Positions 26,885 to 36,246 of a stretch of 64,000 bases of DNA are shown one piece after another. The stretch is taken from NCBI RefSeq assembly GCF_004138325.1, contig NZ_SBLB01000008.1:124001-188000 (forward strand), written 5' to 3'. The notes under the pieces were generated by a model. The model worked only from the letters and a program-made list of their open reading frames with translations. It was not told the DNA's origin and ran no database searches. The stretch's first letter is position 1. The number at the start of each line of letters is the position of its first letter. Both the position numbers and the translations under genes were made by a program. This stretch comes from Spirosoma sordidisoli. Lineage in GTDB: Bacteria > Bacteroidota > Bacteroidia > Cytophagales > Spirosomataceae.

Positions 26885-28591
26885 TTATTTGGCCTGTTTG
26901 GCCATTTCTTCATCACGCAGCGGCCGGCGCAGAATCTTGCCAACGTTCGACTTCGGCAGCTCATCGCGGAACTCAATCATCCTCGGGACCTTATAGGGTG
27001 TCAGGTTCTCGCGGCAGTACGCTTTTATGGTCTCGGCGGTCAGGGCCGGGTCTTTCCGGACCACGAAAATCTTGACCACCTCCGTCGACTTAGGGTCTGG
27101 TACGCCGATACAGGCCACCTCCATAACGCCGGGACACTGAGCTACTACGTCTTCGATCTCGTTGGGGTATACGTTGAAACCCGACACCAGAATCATGTCT
27201 TTTTTCCGGTCAACGATTTTGAAGAACCCATCTTCGTTCATCACGCCCACATCGCCGGTTTTGAACCAGCTGTTCAGCATCGATTTAGCCGTTTCTTCGG
27301 GGCGGTTGTAGTACCCGCTGAACACCTGCGGCCCCCGCGCCACAATTTCGCCGGGTTCGCCGATGGAAGCGTCGGTACCGTCTTCGCGAATGATTTTCAT
27401 CTCGGTGCTGGGCCAGGGAATCCCGATCGTACCGACGCGCACCGACCCATCGATCGGGTTCGACGACAGCACGGGTGAGGTTTCGGTCAGGCCGTAGCCT
27501 TCGCAGGGGGTGTTACCGGTCAGCTTGGTCCAGCGTTCGGCAACCACCGTTTGCAGCGCCATGCCGCCCGCCGAGGTTACGCTCAGCCGACTCCAGTCTA
27601 CCTCGCCAATGCGCGGATGATTCAGCAGGCCGTTGTAAAGCGTATTGACGCCCGTAAAGGCCGTAACCTTGTATTTTTTCAGGTCGTCGATAAAGGCGTT
27701 CAGATCGCGCGGGTTTGTAATAAGCAGGTTCATAGCCCCGCTTTTCAGGGCCGCCAGCGCGTTGGTTGTCAGCGCATATACGTGATAAAGGGGCAGAGCC
27801 GCGACGATAATCCCCTGTCCATCGGGTACGTTGCCGGGCGCCATCCAGACGTGCTGACATTCTACGTTCGAGATGATATTCCGATGGGTCAGCACAGCCC
27901 CTTTCGAAACGCCTGTGGTGCCGCCGGTGTACTGCACAAAAGCCATGTCCGTATTCCTGACGTCTACCGGCCGGAACGGCTGCCGACTGCCCCGGCTCAG
28001 CGCATCGCCAAACGAAATGGCGGCAGGCAGGTTAAAGGGTGGCACCAGCTTCTTGACGTATTTTACCACCGCGTTCACGATCTGCTTCTTGGGGAAACCC
28101 AGCAGATCGCCAAGACTCGTTACGACAACGTGTTCGATGTCGGTTTTGTCGAGAATCTTTTCCAGGTTGGCGGCAAAATTGGTCAGGATCACGACGGCTT
28201 TGGCCCCCGAATCCTTGAACTGATGCTGCATTTCGCGGGGGGTATAGAGCGGATTGGTGTTGACCACGGCCAGCCCGGCCCGCAGCGCCCCGAACATAGC
28301 CACGGGGTATTGCAGCGTGTTGGGCATCTGAATAGCAATTCGATCGCCCTTCTGCAAACCGAGGTCATTCTGCAAAAACGACGCAAACTGCAGCGACAGC
28401 TTATCGAGTTCGGCAAACGTAATCTGCTTACCCATACAGGCATATGCCGGTCGGTCGGCAAACTTCCGGAACGCTTCTTCCATCATAGCTCCCAAAGACG
28501 GGTAGGCATCCGGATTTATCTCATGGGGTACGCCTTTAGGGTAAAAGCGACGCCAGGGATATGCATTTATTTCTGTTGACTGCGTATCCAT
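26885..28591 (-). CDS. fadD: Long-chain fatty acid-CoA ligase
   Basis: The enzyme activates fatty acids to acyl-CoA via an acyl-adenylate for beta-oxidation or lipid remodelling. The start at 28591 (MDTQSTEINAYPWRRFYPKG) gives 568 residues, normal for FadD; the frame open to 28855 runs back through the tRNA gene and is not coding. ANL-superfamily motifs are intact: P-loop-like YTGGTTGVSKGAVLTH, adenylate motif GYGLTETSP, the hinge region TGDVGVMNEDGFFKIVDRKK and the catalytic Lys near the C-terminus (SNVGKILRRPLRDE). It is a single-gene unit. A TATTTTTG box lies 28-35 bases before the start. Confidence 0.93.
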   Translation of the reverse strand: MDTQSTEINAYPWRRFYPKGVPHEINPDAYPSLGAMMEEAFRKFADRPAYACMGKQITFAELDKLSLQFASFLQNDLGLQKGDRIAIQMPNTLQYPVAMFGALRAGLAVVNTNPLYTPREMQHQFKDSGAKAVVILTNFAANLEKILDKTDIEHVVVTSLGDLLGFPKKQIVNAVVKYVKKLVPPFNLPAAISFGDALSRGSRQPFRPVDVRNTDMAFVQYTGGTTGVSKGAVLTHRNIISNVECQHVWMAPGNVPDGQGIIVAALPLYHVYALTTNALAALKSGAMNLLITNPRDLNAFIDDLKKYKVTAFTGVNTLYNGLLNHPRIGEVDWSRLSVTSAGGMALQTVVAERWTKLTGNTPCEGYGLTETSPVLSSNPIDGSVRVGTIGIPWPSTEMKIIREDGTDASIGEPGEIVARGPQVFSGYYNRPEETAKSMLNSWFKTGDVGVMNEDGFFKIVDRKKDMILVSGFNVYPNEIEDVVAQCPGVMEVACIGVPDPKSTEVVKIFVVRKDPALTAETIKAYCRENLTPYKVPRMIEFRDELPKSNVGKILRRPLRDEEMAKQAK

Positions 28592-28618
28592 GTGAAGTGG
28601 GCTTATTTGGTAGTTCAA

Positions 28619-28626
28619 CAAAAATA
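28619..28626 (-). promoter_or_regulatory. Candidate -7 promoter box for fadD
   Basis: On the minus strand this reads TATTTTTG, an exact TAnnTTTG match, about 30 bases before the fadD ATG. No -33 TTG is visible at the expected place. Confidence 0.4.
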
Positions 28627-28693
28627 AAACGAAAGCAGGAAATCTTTGTTCTGTTTCGGGAATATACCAGCAGTGACAAGGCCATAAAAAGCA

Positions 28694-28720
28694 AAAACCG
28701 CCGATTGTGTCGGCGGTTTT
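28694..28720 (-). terminator. Terminator of the tRNA-Arg gene
   Basis: AAAACCGCCGA (28694-28704) and TCGGCGGTTTT (28710-28720) form a perfect 11-bp stem with a 5-base loop, giving a T-rich end on the minus strand just after the tRNA. Confidence 0.85.
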
Positions 28721-28728
28721 GCGGCTTG

Positions 28729-28800
28729 TGCTCCCGAAGGGACTCGAACCCCTATCGTCGGTACCGGAAACCGAAATTCTATCCATTGAACTACGGAAGC
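28729..28800 (-). tRNA. tRNA-Arg (anticodon CCG)
   Basis: Read on the minus strand, a 72-base cloverleaf folds cleanly. The 7-bp acceptor stem is GCTTCCG/CGGGAGC with one G-U pair. The D-stem is GTTC/GAAT. The 5-bp anticodon stem is TCGGT/ACCGA with loop TTCCGGT, and the T-arm contains TTCGAGT. The anticodon CCG reads the Arg codon CGG. The discriminator base is A, and CCA is not encoded. It has its own terminator immediately downstream and stands between fadD and the Nudix gene. Confidence 0.97.
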
Positions 28801-28873
28801 CTATAATCCCCGGTTTGGGAGTGCAAATATAATAGATTAGTCGACTAGAGCGCAACCCCGACCCGGAAATTCT

Positions 28874-29572
28874 TTACAACAGCTTCATGGTTTCGTAGTC
28901 GCCGACGTGCTGGAGGTACAGAAAATGGATCAGCAGGCCGTTTACGTTGTTGACCAGCTTATGCGCTTCGGGCAGGGTGGTCACCGCCGTGGTGATCCGC
29001 TCAAACTCCGATGCGTTACCCATGTCTTTGTGGTGGAAAGCCATAATTTGATCGCGGGGCAGCTCGCGCTCGATGTAGAAAAAATGCATGGCTTCGTCGC
29101 TGGTGCCGGTGCTGGGAAACCAGAGCCGGGGGTTCAGTTTGGTCAGGTCGGCGGCTGTGGCTTCCAGACCGATTTCCTCGCCCAGCTCGCGGGCGGCTAC
29201 CTCGTCGGGGGCGTCGTCGGCATCGACCATACCGGCCGGGTGTTCGTAGGTATGCGAGCCGTCGGAGATACGTCGCTGGCGGACCAGCACCACAAATTTT
29301 TCTCGGGTGTCCTGGTCAATCAGGCAAACCAGCACCGAGGCTGCGTGGCCTTTCAGAAACAGCGCGGGCGGGATCTTGTCGCCTTCGGGGGTGTCGGCAT
29401 CTACCTCCAGCATGGCAAACAGTACTTCGCCGTTGTGACGGTGGCGGACGTAAAAGTCTTTTATCTCGTTTATGGTCAGACCGTTACTTTCCATCTGGCT
29501 TTTCCAGAAACGGAATTTCGGTGCGTCCTGAATGGCTTCCAGCCTGCGTTTATCACTCATAACAACATCCAT
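28874..29572 (-). CDS. Nudix hydrolase
   Basis: The 232-residue protein carries one Nudix domain (about residues 45-210) that hydrolyses nucleoside-diphosphate-linked compounds; ADP-ribose pyrophosphatase-like members have this length. The Nudix box reads GMVDADDAPDEVAARELGEE followed by IGLEA, with the REL-EE metal-binding core intact. The first Glu of the consensus (position 7 of the box) is Asp, a mild substitution. The start may be 29572 (MDVVMSDKRRL) or 29560 (MSDKRRLEAIQDAPKF). The substrate cannot be named from sequence. It is separated from the gene behind it by a terminator. Confidence 0.87.
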   Translation of the reverse strand: MDVVMSDKRRLEAIQDAPKFRFWKSQMESNGLTINEIKDFYVRHRHNGEVLFAMLEVDADTPEGDKIPPALFLKGHAASVLVCLIDQDTREKFVVLVRQRRISDGSHTYEHPAGMVDADDAPDEVAARELGEEIGLEATAADLTKLNPRLWFPSTGTSDEAMHFFYIERELPRDQIMAFHHKDMGNASEFERITTAVTTLPEAHKLVNNVNGLLIHFLYLQHVGDYETMKLL

Positions 29573-29634
29573 CGGCTGACCCTATGCACATGGCCAGCCA
29601 ATCGGGTAACCGCAAGTTAGCGAGCTTGGTTGTG

Positions 29635-29669
29635 AAAACAGCCCGCAACGCGCGTTTACGGGCTGTTTT
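29635..29669 (-). terminator. Terminator after the unknown exported protein gene
   Basis: AAAACAGCCCG (29635-29645) and CGGGCTGTTTT (29659-29669) form a perfect 11-bp stem with a 13-base loop and a T-run on the minus strand. Confidence 0.8.
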
Positions 29670-29728
29670 AAGAGAACAGAAGGTCATTTGACTGGTAGCG
29701 CCAGACTCCGCAGGTACCGGCCAACGAG

Positions 29729-30391
29729 CTAGTTTACCTTCAGGCGGACTTTACCGTCGGTCAGTATGATCTCGTCTTTTTTGTCCTGTTTCTTATAGCC
29801 ATTGCCTTCGGGGTCGATGTCCGAATCATAGCCCGATGCCTTGGTAATGGCTTTATCTTCCATCTTGTTGATCAACCGGCCCATACCGCCGAAGACCGTA
29901 GCCGTGGCTTTTTCTTTCCAGTAAGTGCCGGCCAGCTTACCGCTGAACGTAGCCTCCAGAAACCCGTCGGTACCGAGTTTGACACTGATGGTTTCGTCGT
30001 TATTCTGCGACTTACCCACGTGGTATTCCATGCGGGGCTCCCGGGTTTCTTCGACGTATTTGATGATGGCAATGCCTTTGTACTTGCCGAAATCTTCGTA
30101 CTTCTGCCGGTTTTCCTTCGTATCGGGCTTGTCGGCATCAACAACCAGGTAGGTACCGGACTCGAGCGCATCGCGCCGGTCGAACGTACCGAGCCAGATG
30201 CGGAGCGATTTGTCGGGCTTGACGGCGTTGGCCGTAACCCACCAGTAGTTGCCGACCCGAATTCGGCGAGGCTGCGTCGTATAGTCTTTCCCATCGACCT
30301 TGACGCTGAGCGTATTGTCATTCGCAATTTTTTGGCCGATGGCGGCTACAGCCGTCAGGAGAAAGCAGGCCAGAACATAAACCGTTTTCAT
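29729..30391 (-). CDS. Exported protein of unknown function
   Basis: I do not recognise a family. The 220-residue product starts with a clear signal peptide (MKTVYVLACFLLTAVAAIGQ). The mature part is beta-rich: KVDGKDYTTQPRRIRVGNYW, WLGTFDRRDALESGTYLVVD and LEATFSGKLAGTYWKEKATA suggest a small periplasmic or surface beta-sandwich. The C-terminal 45 residues are charged and low-complexity (Lys/Asp-rich, KKQDKKDEIILTDGKVRLKV). The layout resembles exported Bacteroidota proteins with DUF6252-like sandwich domains, but that is a guess. It is a single-gene unit. Confidence 0.75.
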   Translation of the reverse strand: MKTVYVLACFLLTAVAAIGQKIANDNTLSVKVDGKDYTTQPRRIRVGNYWWVTANAVKPDKSLRIWLGTFDRRDALESGTYLVVDADKPDTKENRQKYEDFGKYKGIAIIKYVEETREPRMEYHVGKSQNNDETISVKLGTDGFLEATFSGKLAGTYWKEKATATVFGGMGRLINKMEDKAITKASGYDSDIDPEGNGYKKQDKKDEIILTDGKVRLKVN

Positions 30392-30475
30392 CGCACTTGT
30401 GTGATTGGGCTATCTTATTTCCCATAAACGTAGGAAAATAAGGTAACCTGTTCCTCACCCTTTTGAGTATGCGGT

Positions 30476-31348
30476 TTATCGGATCAGAATTACATTACTA
30501 ACGGCCCGTTCGCCGGTATGAATCCACTGCTTACTGTCTGACGGATAGTTCACAACGCCCTGTTCGGACACTTGCTTTACCCCCGGCAAACTGGGTTGGA
30601 GCCAGAGCGTCGTTGACCCGCCCCCGTCCAGATTGATCGCGTCGCGGCAGCCGAGCCAGCGCATCAGCCGGGTTAGCTCGTGGAGGTTCATACCCTGTGC
30701 GTTGGCGTTGCGCCCGTCGACCGTGGCCAGCACCAGCCGTCGGCCAGGGCCCAGGCAAAGGCAAGTCCGCGGATGGCGATTGTCGTTGAAGGCATTCTTC
30801 GCCAGCGGATTCGGCTGGCCGTTCTGGAGCAGCAGCGGGCCGGTTGTCATTACGTTCTCGTCGGGAAGCTGACGATCCCAGCCGGGCTGGTTACCGCCGT
30901 GTACGATACGCACCCGGTTTCGATCAATCGTTATGGCCGACTGCTGATGCTCGGGCATGCTCTTGCCCGACAGCCGGGTGGTATCGATCAGCCGCCCGTC
31001 TATTTTGATCAGATCGACCGAGCCTCCCTGCTTCACATCGAAGAACGTCCCGTTCAGCGCTACCAGCGCCCGGTCCCGTTTCCCAAACCAACTCGTTGGC
31101 TTCAGGCTGTCGCCCGCCGATCCGAACGCTACAACCGGCCGTCGGCGTCGGTTTTTGAGTACCACCAGGTTGACATTCTGCTTTGACCCAAACAAACTGT
31201 CGAACTGCGCTTCCTGCCAGCGGAGGTGCCGGGTCAGGCGCGTAGTACGCCAGCGGGCCTTCGTCACCTGGGTCGAATCGGAAGTTGGCTGGGCATACAG
31301 GCTGGCGCTGGTGACCAGCCACATAACGAAAAAGAGGTTGTTTTTCAT
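30476..31348 (-). CDS. Exported phosphodiester glycosidase-like (NAGPA-domain) protein
   Basis: The 290-residue protein has a signal peptide (MKNNLFFVMWLVTSASLYAQ) and a single NAGPA domain, named after the uncovering enzyme that cleaves N-acetylglucosamine-1-phosphodiesters. Family motifs visible are VALNGTFFDVKQGGSVD, VMTTGPLLLQNG, RTCLCLGPGRRLVLATVDGR and the C-terminal NLDGGGSTTLWLQ, where the GGGS segment is the most conserved family feature. Bacterial members are exported and presumed to act on envelope or environmental glycans; the natural substrate here is unknown. It belongs to a run of exported hydrolases from 30 to 38 kb, each with its own start region. Confidence 0.88.
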   Translation of the reverse strand: MKNNLFFVMWLVTSASLYAQPTSDSTQVTKARWRTTRLTRHLRWQEAQFDSLFGSKQNVNLVVLKNRRRRPVVAFGSAGDSLKPTSWFGKRDRALVALNGTFFDVKQGGSVDLIKIDGRLIDTTRLSGKSMPEHQQSAITIDRNRVRIVHGGNQPGWDRQLPDENVMTTGPLLLQNGQPNPLAKNAFNDNRHPRTCLCLGPGRRLVLATVDGRNANAQGMNLHELTRLMRWLGCRDAINLDGGGSTTLWLQPSLPGVKQVSEQGVVNYPSDSKQWIHTGERAVSNVILIR

Positions 31349-31583
31349 GATCGGTTGAGATTCAGTTATTGACCTGGGCAGGCCTGAAGGGTTGTTTGGG
31401 TCGTTCGTATGATATTAATGGCCCTCGCTGGTTTACAGTGTTTGGCATACCGACTTCAGGAGGCATCGTAAAGCACGGTTGCTCAACGTGGAAGCTCCGG
31501 GCTATCAGGGGGCAACTGTAAGTTTATACCCTGCTTCGTGGAGCCAATGATCAGCGCTGGCCTTCATGCCAGTCTGTAACGGG

Positions 31584-33326
31584 TTACTTCCTGGCTTTTT
31601 GGATATAGTCCGCCACTACCTGTTCCAGAATGGGCAGCGTAACAGTGCCCTGCCCGAGTAACGCATCGTGAAACTGGCGGATGTCGAATCGTTCTTTCAG
31701 GGTTACTTCGGCCTGTTTGCGCAGTTGTTTGATTTTCATCTCGCCGGTTTTATAAGCCAGCGCCTGCCCCGGCCACGAAATGTACCGATCAACCTCGGTG
31801 CGGACTTCGTGGAGCGAAAGCGCGGTGTTTTCGGCCATAAACTGCATGGCCTGCTCGCGCGACCAGCCTTTGGCGTGAATACCCGTGTCGACCACCAGCC
31901 GACACGCGCGCCACATCTCATAGGTCAGCCGGCCAAAGTCGCTGTAGGGATCGGTATAGAATCCCATTTCGCGGCCGAGCCATTCGCAATACAACCCCCA
32001 GCCTTCGCCAAACGCGTCGACGTACAGAAACCGCCGGAATACGGGCAGGCTGGTCAGTTCTGCCGATAGGGCGGTTTGCAGATGATGGCCCGGCACGGCT
32101 TCGTGCAACGTCAGCGCTTCGAGCGTGTAGAGCGACCGGCTGGGCAGGTTGTAGGTGTTGACCCAGTATTGACCCGCCGTTGTACCGCCCAGCGGAGCGC
32201 CCACGTAGCGGCCAGCCGTATATTTTGGCGCTATGGCATCCGGCACCGGCGATACGCCATACGGCTGACGCGGCAACCGACCAAAGAAAGCAGGCAGCTT
32301 ATCGTCAGCGCGTTTGGCAATGTAGCTCGCTTCGCGCAGGAGCTGACCGGCGGTTTTCGGGTAAAACTGCTCGCTGGTTCGGAGGAATTTCAGAAAGTCG
32401 GCAAACGAGCCGGTAAAGCCGGTTTTGACCATCACCGCATTCATTTCAGCCCGGATTCGGGCTACCTCGGCCCCCCCCGTCTGGTGAACCTGGTCGGGGG
32501 TCAGATCTAAGGTCGTGTAATACCGCACCCGTTCCTGATAATAGGCTTCGCCGTTGGGTAGCGCACTGGCACCCAGCGTAGTGCGCAGGTTGGGCAGGTA
32601 GTCGGTATCCATAAACGCGCCGAACTGACGGTAACCGGCAACGGCTCCGTCCATAACCGCCTGACGACCGGCTTTCTTCAGCCGTTCCCGATCAGCGGCC
32701 GAAAAGGTGGCGGGCATCCGCTCAAACGGTTTGTAAAAAACCGAGCTGGCCGGATCGCTGACGATGTGCGCCTGGTAGGTCGTCTGGTAGCCTTCCATAA
32801 CGGCCCGGGGCTGGGTCATCCCCAGTTTCAGCCCGTCACGCAGGAGCGCCACCACCTCGGTCATCTGCGCCGGAAACCCCATCAGCATCCGGATGTATCG
32901 CTCGTAGTCGGCTACGGTCTGAAACGGGAGCTGAGCAGGTATGAACGACAGGTCGGTATGCGGGCCACCTTCGGCCAGGAGGGGGTTCAGGTAGGTTTTC
33001 AGTTTGTAGTCGCTGACGTAACTATCGAGCAGATAGATCAGCAGGCTCGCGTTCGTACGGTTGGCAGCGCTAAGCTGGTGAGCCGGCAGCGCCTTCAGCT
33101 CGGTCAGCTTCTGCTGGTAAAAGGCATGTCTTTTCTGAAAAGCGGCTTCGCTGTAGGAGAAAAGCCGATCGGGCGATTGGCCCTGACCGGTCATGACAGC
33201 CAGCAAAGGTTCATCGGCCAGCCGGAACGCCCATACATCAGCTATCACTTTCGTTACCCGCTGGTCAGGGGTCTGGGCCCAGGCCGGAAAAGCCAGGCAG
33301 AGAAAAAGAAGTAGTCGATTGTACAT
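31584..33326 (-). CDS. Exported DUF885-family peptidase-like protein
   Basis: The 580-residue protein has a signal peptide (MYNRLLLFLCLAFPAWAQ) and the DUF885 fold. The HEAVPGHHLQTAL motif (HExxH-like with an extra His) and the downstream GEGWGLYCEWLGREMG segment resemble the zinc site of M3/M32-type peptidases, so a metallopeptidase role is reasonable but unproven for the family. Length is typical. It follows the S9 peptidase on the same strand, with a terminator between them, and both may act on exported proteins or peptides. Confidence 0.87.
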   Translation of the reverse strand: MYNRLLLFLCLAFPAWAQTPDQRVTKVIADVWAFRLADEPLLAVMTGQGQSPDRLFSYSEAAFQKRHAFYQQKLTELKALPAHQLSAANRTNASLLIYLLDSYVSDYKLKTYLNPLLAEGGPHTDLSFIPAQLPFQTVADYERYIRMLMGFPAQMTEVVALLRDGLKLGMTQPRAVMEGYQTTYQAHIVSDPASSVFYKPFERMPATFSAADRERLKKAGRQAVMDGAVAGYRQFGAFMDTDYLPNLRTTLGASALPNGEAYYQERVRYYTTLDLTPDQVHQTGGAEVARIRAEMNAVMVKTGFTGSFADFLKFLRTSEQFYPKTAGQLLREASYIAKRADDKLPAFFGRLPRQPYGVSPVPDAIAPKYTAGRYVGAPLGGTTAGQYWVNTYNLPSRSLYTLEALTLHEAVPGHHLQTALSAELTSLPVFRRFLYVDAFGEGWGLYCEWLGREMGFYTDPYSDFGRLTYEMWRACRLVVDTGIHAKGWSREQAMQFMAENTALSLHEVRTEVDRYISWPGQALAYKTGEMKIKQLRKQAEVTLKERFDIRQFHDALLGQGTVTLPILEQVVADYIQKARK

Positions 33327-33346
33327 ATACGGTGGTGGGTAAGGAT

Positions 33347-33379
33347 AAAAAAGGCCACGGATAACATCGATCCGTGGCC
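33347..33379 (-). terminator. Terminator after the S9 peptidase gene
   Basis: GGCCACGGAT (33353-33362) and ATCCGTGGCC (33370-33379) form a perfect 10-bp stem with a 7-base loop. On the minus strand the stem is followed by six T residues (plus-strand A-run 33347-33352). Confidence 0.88.
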
Positions 33380-33385
33380 GGGTAC

Positions 33386-35614
33386 TTATTTCTGCGTCAG
33401 CCCCTGTGCGTCAGGACCAACGTATCGCTCGAAGAACTCGTAAATGCGCAGCAGCCGGTCGATACGCTGCCGCACGTTGCCGGTCCGGCTCAGCTCGTGG
33501 GTAGCGCCGGGCATACGCACGTACTCGACCGGACGACCCAGAATTTTCAGGCTCTTGTACATCATCTCCGACTGGATGATACCCGTCCGCAGGTCGTTTT
33601 CCCCGTGTTTGATCAGCAGCGGGGTGCGAATGTTCTGCACGAAGGTATACGGTGAGTTGGCGTCCAACACCCTGGCCTCGGGTGTCCAGGGGTAGGCGAA
33701 ATAGTTCGGAATAAGCCGCCAGGCATTGCCTTCGCCCAGAAAGGTGGTCAGATCATAAACGCCCCGCTGCGCAAACGCGGCTTTGAAGCGGTTGTCGTGC
33801 CCAACAATCCAGGCAGTGAGGTAACCGGCGTATGAGCCACCCGTAATCACTTGCCGGGCGGTATCGACCCAGGCTTCGCGGGCCGCGTCGGTAACGGCCG
33901 CCAGCACGTCTTCGGCGGGTCCGGTGCCCCAGTCCTTGATGTTGGCCCGCTGGAAGTTCAGCCCGTACCCGCCCGATCCGCGCGGATTGGCGTAAACGAC
34001 CCCGTATCCCTGCGCGCACATGTACTGAAATTCGTGCCACATAGACGCTTCGCCCGGTCCCCACATGGCCGTTGGGCCGCCGTGCATATTCAGCAGCAGC
34101 GGGTATTTTTTGTCCGCTTCCAGCTGGCTGGGCTTCATGATCCAGTAATCGACGGTTTGCCCGAGCGAGTTCTTGTACGTACGCTTCTCCGGGAAGCTCA
34201 GCTGCCGTTGCGCCACCCAGTCGTTATGGCTGGTCAGCTTGACACCCGCCAGCGTGGGGGTAGCCGCTGGTCGGCTGCTGCCGTTACTGAAATCAGCCTT
34301 ATACAATTCTGAGGGGTTAGCCACTTCGGTTTTGGCGTATACCAGCTGGTTGCCGGCCACGTCAAAATAAGTAACGCCACTCTCGAAGTCCGACAGCTGG
34401 GTTACCTGCCGGGTAGACGGGTCGAGCCGGTACAGCGGGGTACCGCCATTCGACGATGCGGTGAAGTACAGTACGGGGGTGGCGGCAGCGCCTTTCCGGG
34501 CGGCCGGGGTCACCGACCAGGTCAGGCTGCCGGGCGCCCGATCGAAGGTAACGAGCCGAATGTCCGACGCCTGGCTACCGTTGAGCGTAGCCAGCCCGAT
34601 CTGCCCGAAATTGACGCCTTCTGATGCGCTGACCAGAAACGCCAGCGTCCGGCCATCGGGCGATACTTCGGGTGAGCCGTATCCTTTGCCAGCTTCGGCC
34701 AGTACGGTGGTGCGGTTACCCGACCCATCGGCCGGAATGAAAATAATGGCATTATCCTGCTCCCGGTCGGGGTGGCGGGTCGAGTCGCGGTCGGTAACGG
34801 CCAGAAGCCCCTGCCCGCCGGGGAGCCAGGTGCCGGCCTGTACGGAGGCAAAGCCACGCGTCAGGGGTTTGGGCGTCGCGCCTTCGCGCACGTCGATGAC
34901 GTACATGTGCGTAAAACTCAGGTCCGGCTCCGTTGTCGACTCCCCCTGAAAGTTGAGTCGGTTGATGACCTTCGCCTTTTTGTCCTCTACATCTTTATTC
35001 AGATAGGCCCGGATTTCGGCCAGCGACCCGTCGGGGTTAGCTTTCGTTTTAGGGTCGGCCTTTATGAAATCATTGGTCCGGAAACCGGGTTTCTCGAGCG
35101 ACCAGGCGGGGGTTTTACGGCCCGGGTTGAGCAACGAATCTTTCAGCATCTCGGCCATCGATACGGTCGACGAAAACGCGATTCGTTTGCCATCCGGCGA
35201 CCACATCGGCCCCGAAGCGCCGTAGGGCAGGCTGGTGAGCTGGTAGGCCTCTCCCCCATCCATCGGCATAACGAATACCTGGCTCTTGCCTTTTACGGTT
35301 CGCGAGAACGCCACGTACCGACCATCGGGCGACCATACCGGCTGGCGGGCCGACTCGTTGCCGCGCGTCAGGGCTTTGGTATCGCCGGGCTGGAGGCCGG
35401 TCAGGTAGATGTGGGTTCGGTAATCGTATTCGTTGGCTTCGGTGGCGGGCTCGGTCGTGGTAAGCGTGTAAACCGCCCGCTTGCCATCCGGTGATAGTTC
35501 AATGCCCGATACCTGCCTGATACGGGTAATGTCGGTAACGGTAATTTTGGTCTTTGTTTGGCCCAGGGCGACCTGCGCAGTCAGAAAAACAAGAAGAAGT
35601 GTTCGGTTCAGCAT
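33386..35614 (-). CDS. Exported S9 family (prolyl oligopeptidase) peptidase
   Basis: The start at 35614 (MLNRTLLLVFLTAQVALGQ) supplies a signal peptide; the frame open to 35689 is not needed. The 742-residue protein has an N-terminal beta-propeller made of repeating SPDG blades (LSPDGKRAVY, WSPDGRYVAFSR, WSPDGKRIAFSS, VSPDGRTLAFL). The C-terminal alpha/beta-hydrolase has the catalytic triad visible as Ser in GGSYAGYLTAW, Asp in HGENDLRTG and His in PGATHELSRTG. It should cleave peptides in the periplasm or outside. The leader contains a short inverted repeat (35614-35620 with 35631-35637) that overlaps the start codon and could hinder translation. Confidence 0.92.
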   Translation of the reverse strand: MLNRTLLLVFLTAQVALGQTKTKITVTDITRIRQVSGIELSPDGKRAVYTLTTTEPATEANEYDYRTHIYLTGLQPGDTKALTRGNESARQPVWSPDGRYVAFSRTVKGKSQVFVMPMDGGEAYQLTSLPYGASGPMWSPDGKRIAFSSTVSMAEMLKDSLLNPGRKTPAWSLEKPGFRTNDFIKADPKTKANPDGSLAEIRAYLNKDVEDKKAKVINRLNFQGESTTEPDLSFTHMYVIDVREGATPKPLTRGFASVQAGTWLPGGQGLLAVTDRDSTRHPDREQDNAIIFIPADGSGNRTTVLAEAGKGYGSPEVSPDGRTLAFLVSASEGVNFGQIGLATLNGSQASDIRLVTFDRAPGSLTWSVTPAARKGAAATPVLYFTASSNGGTPLYRLDPSTRQVTQLSDFESGVTYFDVAGNQLVYAKTEVANPSELYKADFSNGSSRPAATPTLAGVKLTSHNDWVAQRQLSFPEKRTYKNSLGQTVDYWIMKPSQLEADKKYPLLLNMHGGPTAMWGPGEASMWHEFQYMCAQGYGVVYANPRGSGGYGLNFQRANIKDWGTGPAEDVLAAVTDAAREAWVDTARQVITGGSYAGYLTAWIVGHDNRFKAAFAQRGVYDLTTFLGEGNAWRLIPNYFAYPWTPEARVLDANSPYTFVQNIRTPLLIKHGENDLRTGIIQSEMMYKSLKILGRPVEYVRMPGATHELSRTGNVRQRIDRLLRIYEFFERYVGPDAQGLTQK

Positions 35615-35697
35615 AGCCGGTTTTGATAGTCCGGCTAAAGTACAGATTTTGACCGACTGATAGCGTGACAACTGGCTCAGAAAGGCCAATTGGCTCT

Positions 35698-36231
35698 TTA
35701 TTGTGCTTTCCCGGTCAGCAGCGGCACGTACCGTTCCTGGATGATACGGGCGTGGTGAAGGGCATGGCCCACCAGGACGAACCCAAGCGCCAGCGATGAT
35801 ATGGTCTGGTTGTAACAGACACCCGTACGCTGCAGGGCCTCGTCATCGAGGCTTCTGAACAGGGCCAGGCTCGACTGCCGAACAAGCGCAAACTCCTCCA
35901 GCAGCGACGACAGCGACCGACGGTTGGCGTTGGCCTGCTGGCCGAACAGTTCTTCGTCGTAGCCAGGCAGCGGAGTTTTATCGTTCCGCGCAAATCGCAT
36001 GGCCCGGTACGACATGATGCGCTCGTTATCGATAACGTGCTGAACAATATCCCGGACTGTCCATTTCCCGGGTGCGTAAACCTGGTTGCCGAGCGCCAGT
36101 AGGGTTTCGGCCGGAATCAGCCCGTCGAACGTAGCGGGTTGAGCGAGGGCGGTCAGCAGGTCAATATCATCGGCCAGGTTGATATACCGGTCGAAGAACT
36201 GCGGCATGATGGCAATGTCTGATTTAGTCAT
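35698..36231 (-). CDS. DinB-family protein
   Basis: The 177-residue protein is a DinB-type four-helix bundle that usually binds a divalent metal with three His residues. The pattern fits: HVIDNERIMSYRAMRFARND, with one His near residue 65, and HALHHARIIQERY near the C-terminus supplying further His residues. In Bacillus and relatives the family includes DNA-damage-induced proteins and thiol transferases (bacillithiol-dependent); the activity here is unknown. Start choices are 36231 (MTKSDIAIMPQFFDRY) and 36207 (MPQFFDRYINLADDID). A 14-bp inverted repeat with a 44-base loop lies just upstream at 36247-36318. Confidence 0.85.
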   Translation of the reverse strand: MTKSDIAIMPQFFDRYINLADDIDLLTALAQPATFDGLIPAETLLALGNQVYAPGKWTVRDIVQHVIDNERIMSYRAMRFARNDKTPLPGYDEELFGQQANANRRSLSSLLEEFALVRQSSLALFRSLDDEALQRTGVCYNQTISSLALGFVLVGHALHHARIIQERYVPLLTGKAQ

Positions 36232-36246
36232 GGGCGTCGATAAACG

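Noticed and set aside
27551-28579. 342-codon open frame antisense to fadD
   Set aside because: The sense strand has all ANL motifs intact; the antisense product is motif-free.
28592-28855. Longer N-terminus for fadD
   Set aside because: It would be translated through the tRNA-Arg gene and its terminator.
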